From contig NZ_CACSLH010000009.1 of NCBI RefSeq assembly GCF_902706605.1, positions 1 through 64,000 of the forward strand: DNA of 64,000 nucleotides, given 5' to 3'. Both the position numbers and the translations under genes were made by a program. The DNA is from Enterococcus sp. CSURQ0835 (lineage in GTDB: Bacteria; Bacillota; Bacilli; Lactobacillales; Enterococcaceae). This document shows, in pieces, positions 57,663-64,000 of the stretch. The number at the start of each line of letters is the position of its first letter. Position 1 is the stretch's first letter. The notes beneath the pieces were generated by a model. The model was not told the DNA's origin. It made no database searches and worked only from the letters and a program-made list of their open reading frames with translations.

Positions 57663-58735
57663 AATAGTGTCTTGGTATCGAGTTCCAACACATGATCCAC
57701 GCGTTGCGCTGTTTTTGCGCGATACGCTTTGGCGCCACTTTCAAAAATAGCGTAGAATCGATCGCCTTCAACGGTGATCTGTTCTAAGTACGGCGGAAAT
57801 TTGATTTTTTTAAATGCTGAAGCTGCCGTAAAACCAGCGGGAGCATGCTCTAGATCGATCACATAAACTTCCGAAGCATGATTGCCATAAGATTGAGCGA
57901 GAAACATATAGTGCTGATAATACGCGATACCTTGTGTTTTTTTCACGATCGTTCCTGTATCATCGGTCACTAATTGATTTTTAGGCTGCAACCCTTCCAC
58001 CGAATTTTTTTCTTCTATTAAAGAGGTCAAATTCCCTTTTCGATCAAATGGATACAGTGCCAGTTCACCCCCGGCTTGCTTATCAAAATATCCCACAACT
58101 AAAAATGGATCCAAATACGAAAGTAACGATGCTCGCGGAATGTTGGGCAGGTCCAAGACTTTATCATATGTCACCGGAGCTTTTGGTGGTTGATTGCCCC
58201 AACGATTGATCGTTTTTGCCGAGATCGCTGAAATCGAAGCGTGGGCACCGTTTTCAGTCGCTAACCACAAATTATTATGTTTTTGCTCGTACATGATACC
58301 CCCTAAATGTGGGGTACCTACGACGGGGATCGTAGCGATCATTTGTTTTTTGATCCGATCCATCACATAAATGACTGAATTATGTTGGTGATCGTGACAA
58401 TAAGCTGAAATAAAAATTTTGTCCCCTGAAACGGCTAACCCTTGCGGCGTCATTGCGTCACAAATTGCAGATTGCTGAGTCGCCACCGCAAAAGTCACCG
58501 TCTGCTTCAATCCCGGGACCGGTGTCAGCTGCTCGATCGTCGGAACTTTTTCGAGCGCTTCGGTAACTTGCGGATACTGCGTCAAAATTTTTTTCTGTTG
58601 CCTTTGATCCATCGTCTCGATCTTAGTCGTGATCACCGCTTTGTTTGGCACCGTCTTTTGAGTATGCTGCCAAATCAAAATAAGCGCTCCGATCACGACG
58701 GCTAAGCTACTAACTAAACAAATTTTTTTCTTCAT
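57647..58735 (-). CDS. Membrane-anchored extracellular protein, propeller-like
   Basis: 362 residues. An N-terminal Lys-rich segment plus one hydrophobic helix (about 6-24) acts as anchor or uncleaved signal. The exterior part has repeated short beta motifs such as TPQGLAVSGDKIFISAY, IYVMDRIKKQMIATIPV and TQGIAYYQHYMFLAQSYG, reminiscent of YncE/NHL-type beta-propellers, with HLGGIMYE between. No catalytic motif recognised; function unknown. ATG at 58735 lies 6 nt after GAGGAG; GTG at 58738 is only 3 nt away. Confidence 0.8.
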   Translation of the reverse strand: MKKKICLVSSLAVVIGALILIWQHTQKTVPNKAVITTKIETMDQRQQKKILTQYPQVTEALEKVPTIEQLTPVPGLKQTVTFAVATQQSAICDAMTPQGLAVSGDKIFISAYCHDHQHNSVIYVMDRIKKQMIATIPVVGTPHLGGIMYEQKHNNLWLATENGAHASISAISAKTINRWGNQPPKAPVTYDKVLDLPNIPRASLLSYLDPFLVVGYFDKQAGGELALYPFDRKGNLTSLIEEKNSVEGLQPKNQLVTDDTGTIVKKTQGIAYYQHYMFLAQSYGNHASEVYVIDLEHAPAGFTAASAFKKIKFPPYLEQITVEGDRFYAIFESGAKAYRAKTAQRVDHVLELDTKTLLKNHD

Positions 58736-58925
58736 CACGCTCTCCTCGCTTTTATCTTACCTAAATCTAGCTAAATTACAAAGAAAAAGGAAAATTGCTT
58801 TTTTTAACTTGCTAACTAACTGGCTTCTAGGTACTATCTAATAAGTTTGTTTCTCAATGGATTTTATTTTAGTGCGAAATCACGCTAGAATTTTTACGGT
58901 TTTTTATCATCAAAGGAGGATGCAT

Positions 58926-60305
58926 ATGAAAGAATTAACTCGCGGCAACCCAGCCAAATTGATTTTCTTTTTCACGATCCCATTATTAGTGGGGAATATT
59001 TTTCAACAGTTCTATAGTATGGTAGACATGATCATCGTTGGACAGACATTAGGCAAAGATGCACTTGCTGCAGTCGGTGCGACGGGAAGTGTCAATTTTT
59101 TGATCATCGGCTTTGCCCAAGGTTTGACCGCGGGGCTATCCATTATCACTGCTCAACGATTTGGTGCGCGTGATCAGATTGGTGTGCGAAAAAGTTTTGC
59201 GACTTCGATCATCATCAGTCTCGGTGTGACCGCGGTCTTGACCGTGCTGAGTTTAACTTTTTTACGTCCGCTACTTGTTTTGATGCAAACGCCTGACGCG
59301 ATCATTGACCAAGCCCAAGCGTTTATCTCCGTGATTTTAGCTGGGATCTTCGCTTCGATGAGCTTCAATTTATTATCTAATATGGTGCGTGCTCTCGGTG
59401 ATTCTCGCACGCCGCTATTTTTCTTAGCCTTTGCCGTCGTGATCAATGTCGTTTTAGATTTATTGTTCATCATCAAATTCCACATGGGCGTAGAAGGTGC
59501 TGGTTACGCCACCGTGATCGCGCAAGTTTCAGCTAGTTTGATGTGTGTCTGGTATATCAAACGTAAGATTCCATTGCTACAAGTCAGACGTCAACATTTC
59601 AGCTGGGATAAAGAAGAATTTCGGATTCATTTAAACGCGGCACTACCGATGGGCTTCCAATCATCCATCATAGCTATCGGTGCGGTGATTTTACAATCGG
59701 CCTTGAATAGTTTAGGGACTGATGTCGTCGCCGCCCAAGCAACTGCTGGCCGGATCGATCAATTCGCTACTTTACCGATGATGTCCTTTGGGATCACGAT
59801 GGCGACTTTTACCGCCCAAAACTTTGGTGCGAAAAAATACCACCGCATCTTACAAGGCGTGAAGCAATGTTTGCTCATGAGCGGTGGCTTCAGTCTCATC
59901 GCTGGTTTTGCGATCATTACGTACGGTCATATTTTTGTCAATTGGTTCGTCGATAAAAGCGAAGTCAAAGTGTTTCAATTGGCTCAGATCTATTTTAATA
60001 TCAATGGCTCACTTTATTGGATCTTAGCGATTTTATTTATCTTGCGTTACACATTGCAAGGCCTCGGCCAAGCGAAAGTGCCCACGATCGCCGGCATCAT
60101 GGAGCTCGTCATGCGATCGTTTGCGGCCATTATTTTGACCCATTACTTCGGCTATCCCGGTGCAGCATTTGCTTCTCCGCTAGCTTGGATCGGGTCGGTT
60201 GCAGTTTTGCTGTTTTCATACCTCAAAGCCATGCAACACTTGCGTAAATTAGATCAAGCCCAACAAGCCGAGCTGACGAGCGAACAATGCCCCGCCCAAC
60301 AGTAA
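58926..60305 (+). CDS. MATE-family multidrug/Na+ antiporter
   Basis: 459 residues, about 12 membrane helices in two related halves. Typical starts of each half: LTRGNPAKLIFFFTIPLLVGNIFQQFYSMVDMIIVG and LNAALPMGFQSSI appear in order, and the loop GALGDSRTP-like RALGDSRTPLFF is present. It exports cationic drugs or metabolites with Na+ or H+ exchange; substrate unknown. ATG at 58926, 6 nt after AGGAGG; an upstream extension is leader. Confidence 0.92.
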   Translation: MKELTRGNPAKLIFFFTIPLLVGNIFQQFYSMVDMIIVGQTLGKDALAAVGATGSVNFLIIGFAQGLTAGLSIITAQRFGARDQIGVRKSFATSIIISLGVTAVLTVLSLTFLRPLLVLMQTPDAIIDQAQAFISVILAGIFASMSFNLLSNMVRALGDSRTPLFFLAFAVVINVVLDLLFIIKFHMGVEGAGYATVIAQVSASLMCVWYIKRKIPLLQVRRQHFSWDKEEFRIHLNAALPMGFQSSIIAIGAVILQSALNSLGTDVVAAQATAGRIDQFATLPMMSFGITMATFTAQNFGAKKYHRILQGVKQCLLMSGGFSLIAGFAIITYGHIFVNWFVDKSEVKVFQLAQIYFNINGSLYWILAILFILRYTLQGLGQAKVPTIAGIMELVMRSFAAIILTHYFGYPGAAFASPLAWIGSVAVLLFSYLKAMQHLRKLDQAQQAELTSEQCPAQQ

Positions 60306-60336
60306 ACAAGTTCTAGCTCAGAAAAATTTGAACTAC

Positions 60337-60388
60337 AAAAAGCGCGAACGACGCAGTTGGAAATCAACTGTGAATCGTTCGCGTTTTT
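60337..60388. terminator. Terminator between MATE and kup genes
   Basis: Two-part stem: GCGCGAACGA with TCGTTCGCG outside and CAGTTG/CAACTG inside, 5-nt loop, A and T runs outside. Shared by convergent genes. Confidence 0.85.
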
Positions 60389-60439
60389 ATTTTCACTTAA
60401 ACTGTCAAACTCTACTGACCAACTTGTTTACAACCGAGT

Positions 60440-62437
60440 TTAGCGGCGTTCTTTGAGCCATGTTTTGCGGGTTGGTCCTACGATTAATGGAACTGTTTCA
60501 TAGATCACATCGCTGTATTCCAAACCGAACCATCGCTCGGGTGTTACTGTGTGGCGTTTGATCCCTAAGCGAGCTTGCATAATTTGGCGATCCCACTTAT
60601 CGATTTCCGTGACATTCGACAACTCTTCACGGATCATAATAAATTGGAAATCACCGACTTGGCGCCCGGGTGTCAATGAATAATGTTGCGGTTGTTTTGG
60701 TAAGCGCCCTTGTTTCATTAAATCGTGAATGATTTGACGCAAGTAAACATTGACGTCTTGTGAGATGCGAAAACCAAGATATAATTTTACTTTGACGATA
60801 AAATCTGTCCCCATCATATCAACCGAAAATTCTTCAGTATACGGTTCATCGGTTACTTCCACATTCACGAACCAATAGGCTTTTGCTCGCTTGACCCGTT
60901 TATCTAAAATGGAATAAATGTATTGTTGCGCGATCTGATCGCCTTCCAAACTTGGAACTAAAAAGACAACGTTCGTTTGGTAATACGGAATCCGCGTATC
61001 ATCATGCAACTCTTTTAATTGCGCGATGTAGTCTTTAAAATCAACTTCTTGACTAGCATTGACTTGAATCTGATTGCTACGATACCAAATGAACATCAAG
61101 CCTAAAATCAAAAGCGCCATCCCGACTGCGACAAAGCCACCATGGAAAAACTTGGTCACACTAGAGATGAAAAAGAACGTTTCCAGTAAACCAAAAAACG
61201 TGATCATCAAGCTACTCAAAATGCGAGAAACTTTTTGCTGGACCATGTAATGATAAAGCAAATACGTCGTCATGAGCATCGTCACGGTAATGGATAGGCC
61301 GTACGCCGCTTCCATATGACTAGAGGTGCGGAATGTTACGACGATCAACGAGCAAGCCGCCCATAAGATCAAATTGACAGCTGGGATATACATCTGACCG
61401 ATACTACTACCAGGATAAACGATGTGCATCCGCGGTAATAATTTTAATTTGATCGCTTCTGAGACTAAAGTGAATGATCCTGAGATCAAGGCTTGTGACG
61501 CGATGATCGCTGCCACCGTCGCAAAGATAACGCCGATCACCATCCAGCCTTTTGGTAAAATTTGAAAGAACGGATTTAAATTATCAATCGCTTCGATCGT
61601 TGCATCGCCTTTTGCATGTAAGATCCAGGCTGCTTGGCCTGCGTAGTTCAACATCAAACATAAAAAGACATACGGCCAACTAAACCGGATATTTTTCTTG
61701 CCGACGTGTCCCATATCCGAATACAACGCCTCGGCCCCGGTCGTTGCCAGGAAAATACTGCCTAAGATGAAGACGCCCATTTTATTATCTGGATTGAATA
61801 ATAAGTGAACGGCATAATAAGGATTCAACGCTTTAATGACCGACAGATCATACGGCAAATTGATCAGCCCCATCACTCCTAAAAAGGTGAACCATAAGAG
61901 CATGATCGGTCCAAACGCATGGCCGACAAAATCCGTCCCGAAACGCTGAATCAAAAATAAAAACAATAAGATCAGCAGTGTGATGACCACGATCACATTT
62001 TGATCATTCCCAAATTCTTGATAAAAATCTGGGATACCTCGCAACCCTTCGATCGCTGTGGTCACAGTGACCGCTGGTGTCAACACGCCATCAGCTAGCA
62101 GTGCAGCCCCGCCGATCATCGCCGGGATGATCAAATACTTGCCACCTTTTCGAACCAAAGTATACAGCGAGAAGATCCCACCCTCGCCGTGGTTATCCGC
62201 ATTTAGTGCGATGATCACATATTTGATGGTCGTCAACAACATCACTGTCCAAAAAACTAACGAGACGACACCGATGACAAAATCATTGGTCACCGTCTTC
62301 AATCCGCCATTTTCGAGCAAGATCGCCTTCATTACATACAGTGGGCTCGTCCCGATATCCCCATAAACCACACCCATCGCGATCAACAAACCTGCGGCTG
62401 ACAATCGCTGGACGTGGTGGTTTTTCTTTACTTCCAT
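60440..62437 (-). CDS. kup: Potassium transporter Kup
   Basis: 665 residues. About 12 membrane helices to residue 450, then a cytoplasmic C-terminal domain. GVVYGDIGTSPLY is the family's TM1 motif; DNHGEGGIFSLY follows. Usually a K+/H+ symporter for high-affinity K+ uptake; in lactic acid bacteria some members are c-di-AMP targets. Preceded by a yybP-ykoY (Mn2+) riboswitch with terminator, an unexpected control for this family. ATG follows GTGGAG. 175 bp after pnp, ending in a shared terminator. Confidence 0.95.
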   Translation of the reverse strand: MEVKKNHHVQRLSAAGLLIAMGVVYGDIGTSPLYVMKAILLENGGLKTVTNDFVIGVVSLVFWTVMLLTTIKYVIIALNADNHGEGGIFSLYTLVRKGGKYLIIPAMIGGAALLADGVLTPAVTVTTAIEGLRGIPDFYQEFGNDQNVIVVITLLILLFLFLIQRFGTDFVGHAFGPIMLLWFTFLGVMGLINLPYDLSVIKALNPYYAVHLLFNPDNKMGVFILGSIFLATTGAEALYSDMGHVGKKNIRFSWPYVFLCLMLNYAGQAAWILHAKGDATIEAIDNLNPFFQILPKGWMVIGVIFATVAAIIASQALISGSFTLVSEAIKLKLLPRMHIVYPGSSIGQMYIPAVNLILWAACSLIVVTFRTSSHMEAAYGLSITVTMLMTTYLLYHYMVQQKVSRILSSLMITFFGLLETFFFISSVTKFFHGGFVAVGMALLILGLMFIWYRSNQIQVNASQEVDFKDYIAQLKELHDDTRIPYYQTNVVFLVPSLEGDQIAQQYIYSILDKRVKRAKAYWFVNVEVTDEPYTEEFSVDMMGTDFIVKVKLYLGFRISQDVNVYLRQIIHDLMKQGRLPKQPQHYSLTPGRQVGDFQFIMIREELSNVTEIDKWDRQIMQARLGIKRHTVTPERWFGLEYSDVIYETVPLIVGPTRKTWLKERR

Positions 62438-62463
62438 TTTTTCTCCACGCTCCTTATTAAAAT

Positions 62464-62501
62464 AAAAAAGACCTAAACAATAGACAGCTATTGCTTAGGT
62501 C
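62464..62501 (-). terminator. Riboswitch expression-platform terminator before kup
   Basis: 14-bp stem with one mismatch (62470-62483 with 62488-62501; GACCTAA...TTAGGTC), 4-nt loop, then six T on the minus strand, 26 bp before the kup ATG. Its 5' arm includes the GACCTAAG that also closes helix P1 of the aptamer, so the two folds exclude each other. Confidence 0.85.
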
Positions 62502-62590
62502 TTGCAAATTGCTCTTTTAGACCAGTGCAGGCACTTGTTGTTGATCTAAAAGCATAGCCGTCGCTATGTCGCTACTCCCCTAAAGTCTTT
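62489..62590 (-). ncRNA. yybP-ykoY (manganese) riboswitch upstream of kup
   Basis: Minus strand contains the two signature segments: CTTTAGGGGAGTAGCG at the 5' side (about 62571-62586) and GCAAGACCTAAG at the 3' side (62494-62505), with ATCAACAACAAGTGCC in between. P1 pairs TTTAGG with CCTAAG. The following terminator competes with P1, so ligand binding should turn kup on. The family senses Mn2+ and normally precedes Mn exporters, TerC proteins or cation ATPases. Confidence 0.85.
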
Positions 62591-62611
62591 ACCTTTTTGA
62601 AAAGGATCTGC

Positions 62612-64000
62612 TTATTTTTTTTCAGCTTGCTCGTCTTCTTTTAGTAAAGCTTTTCGTGAAGCATTTACGCGGCCTTGCCGATCGATCTCTGTGACTTTGA
62701 CTAAAACTTCATCGCCAAGTTTGACCACGTCTTCTACTTTATTGACCCGTTCATTGGCTAATTGTGAGATGTGGACTAACGCATCTTTTCCTTTGATCAA
62801 GTTGACAAAGGCGCCGAATTTTTCGATCCGAACGACTTTACCTAAATAAGTTTCGCCAACTTTGACTTCTTTAGTCAACTCTTTAATGATCTCAATCGCT
62901 TTTTGGATCATCGCTGCATCTGATGACGCGATGCTGACATTGCCGTCTTGGTCGATGTCGATCTTCACACCTGTTTCTTCAATGATACCATTGATCGTGT
63001 CGCCGCCTTTACCGATGACCGTTTTGATCTTATCAGGATCGATTTGGATCATTTCGATCTTCGGTGCATAAGGGCTTAATTCTTTCCGTGGTTCAGCGAT
63101 CGTATTCGTCAAGACGTCTAAGATCTCCATCCGCGCTTTTTTCGCTTGCGCTAATGCTTCACGTAAAATTTGTTCCGTGATCCCTTGAATCTTGATATCC
63201 ATTTGTAGCGCGGTGATCCCTTCATGAGTCCCAGCCACTTTAAAGTCCATATCGCCTAAATGATCTTCCAACCCTTGGATGTCGGTTAAGATCGTATAGT
63301 TTTCACCATCTGAGACAAGCCCCATCGCGATCCCGGCAACCGGTGCTTTGATCGGCACACCAGCATCCATCAAAGCTAATGTCCCGGCACAAATACTTGC
63401 TTGTGAAGAAGAACCGTTTGATTCCAACACTTCGGCTACTAACCGGATCGTGTAAGGAAATTCTTCTTCACTTGGGATAATTTGTGACAATGCTCGTTCA
63501 CCTAACGCCCCGTGTCCGATTTCTCGGCGACCAGGTGAACCTGCTCGTCCCGTTGAACCAACTGAAAATTGAGGGAAATTATAATGGTGGATGAATCGTT
63601 TGCTTTCTACGGAACCTAAGCCATCGATGATTTGATGTTCACCTAATGGCGCTAACGTACAAGCGGACAATGCTTGCGTTTGTCCCCGAGTGAATAGACC
63701 TGAACCATGAACGCGTGGTAAAACGCCAACCTCGGCATCCAATTGCCGGATCTCATCGACTTTCCGGCCATCAGGACGAATTTTATCGATCGTGATCAAT
63801 TCTCGCACGACATCTTTTTCCAAATCTTCTGCAATCTGTTTGACTTCTTTTGTTACTTGAACTAGATCTTCTGTCTCCATGTCCGCAAATTTTTCAGCGT
63901 AGACTTCTTTGACTGTTTCTTTGACTTTTTCGATCTCATCTTCCCGTGCTAATTTTTCTTCGGTCATGACAGCTGTCTTCATCGTTGGATAGTAGGCATC
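62612..64000 (-). CDS. pnp: Polyribonucleotide nucleotidyltransferase, 3' part
   Basis: The last 462 codons of PNPase; the 5' end is beyond the right edge (the frame is open to 64000: DAYYPT before the first visible Met). Contents: helical linker, second RNase PH domain ([30 protein letters not shown]), KH domain ([12 protein letters not shown]) and S1 domain ([18 protein letters not shown]). Phosphorolytic 3'-5' RNA decay. It ends 22 bp before the kup riboswitch without a clear terminator, so pnp read-through may feed the riboswitch. Confidence 0.96.
   Translation of the reverse strand, partial: DAYYPTMKTAVMTEEKLAREDEIEKVKETVKEVYAEKFADMETEDLVQVTKEVKQIAEDLEKDVVRELITIDKIRPDGRKVDEIRQLDAEVGVLPRVHGSGLFTRGQTQALSACTLAPLGEHQIIDGLGSVESKRFIHHYNFPQFSVGSTGRAGSPGRREIGHGALGERALSQIIPSEEEFPYTIRLVAEVLESNGSSSQASICAGTLALMDAGVPIKAPVAGIAMGLVSDGENYTILTDIQGLEDHLGDMDFKVAGTHEGITALQMDIKIQGITEQILREALAQAKKARMEILDVLTNTIAEPRKELSPYAPKIEMIQIDPDKIKTVIGKGGDTINGIIEETGVKIDIDQDGNVSIASSDAAMIQKAIEIIKELTKEVKVGETYLGKVVRIEKFGAFVNLIKGKDALVHISQLANERVNKVEDVVKLGDEVLVKVTEIDRQGRVNASRKALLKEDEQAEKK

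Noticed and set aside
62489-62590. A c-di-AMP (ydaO) riboswitch before kup, which would be expected for potassium uptake
   Set aside because: The ydaO core sequences are missing, while both yybP-ykoY signature segments are present.

Overview
The window is chromosomal DNA from a low-GC lactic acid bacterium, most probably an Enterococcus or close relative. Supporting signs are the L18, EF-Tu and EF-G sequences, an L,D-transpeptidase of the Ldt-fm type, a plsX-linked auxiliary acyl carrier protein, an L17 downstream element behind rplQ, and a large MucBP/LRR adhesin with a YPQTGE sortase signal. The species cannot be named from the sequence. No tRNA, rRNA, insertion sequence, prophage or CRISPR array is visible.

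Layout. 1-3.0 kb: start of an unidentified gene running off the left edge, an L,D-transpeptidase, and a repeat-rich lipoprotein. 3.0-8.3 kb: a glycyl radical enzyme locus (lyase/dehydratase-type enzyme, DeoR regulator, short radical-SAM activase) interrupted by a secreted triple-repeat protein; paired decamers at 22 bp spacing lie at both promoters. 8.3-13.8 kb: a nucleoside/ribose locus (ribokinase, nucleoside hydrolase, APC permease) facing a LacI-type regulator fused to a second ribokinase-like domain. 13.9-21.7 kb: a divergent glutamyl-tRNA synthetase, then asp23-like/fakA/recG/plsX/acpB, and rpmB divergently. 21.9-28.0 kb: YfhO membrane protein, truA and the energy-coupling factor genes ecfA1-ecfA2-ecfT. 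28.1-47.4 kb: the alpha, spc, S10 and str ribosomal clusters, all on the minus strand, with recognisable promoters before infA, rpsJ, tuf and rpsL and an L17 downstream RNA element at the end. 47.5-49.0 kb: rpiA and gpmA. 49.1-53.7 kb: a 1538-residue cell-wall adhesin. 54.0-57.0 kb: rsuA-like, HAD nucleotidase and udk, divergent from rplY, which has a long terminator-bearing leader. 57.3-60.3 kb: a DUF960-like protein, a membrane-anchored propeller-like protein and a MATE exporter. 60.4-64.0 kb: kup, preceded by a clear yybP-ykoY (Mn2+) riboswitch with its own terminator, and the 3' part of pnp.

How the parts fit. Most of the window is housekeeping: translation, phospholipid precursor supply (FakA and PlsX both give acyl-phosphate; AcpB is the partner carrier) and vitamin uptake (ECF). 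The accessory parts are carbon-use modules, each with its own regulator and operators, and surface proteins. The most unusual items are the manganese riboswitch in front of a potassium transporter gene, the LacI-ribokinase fusion with an altered kinase motif, and the glycyl radical system with an auxiliary-cluster-free activase. Many starts are GTG or TTG; where the Shine-Dalgarno position decides the start this is stated in the entry.
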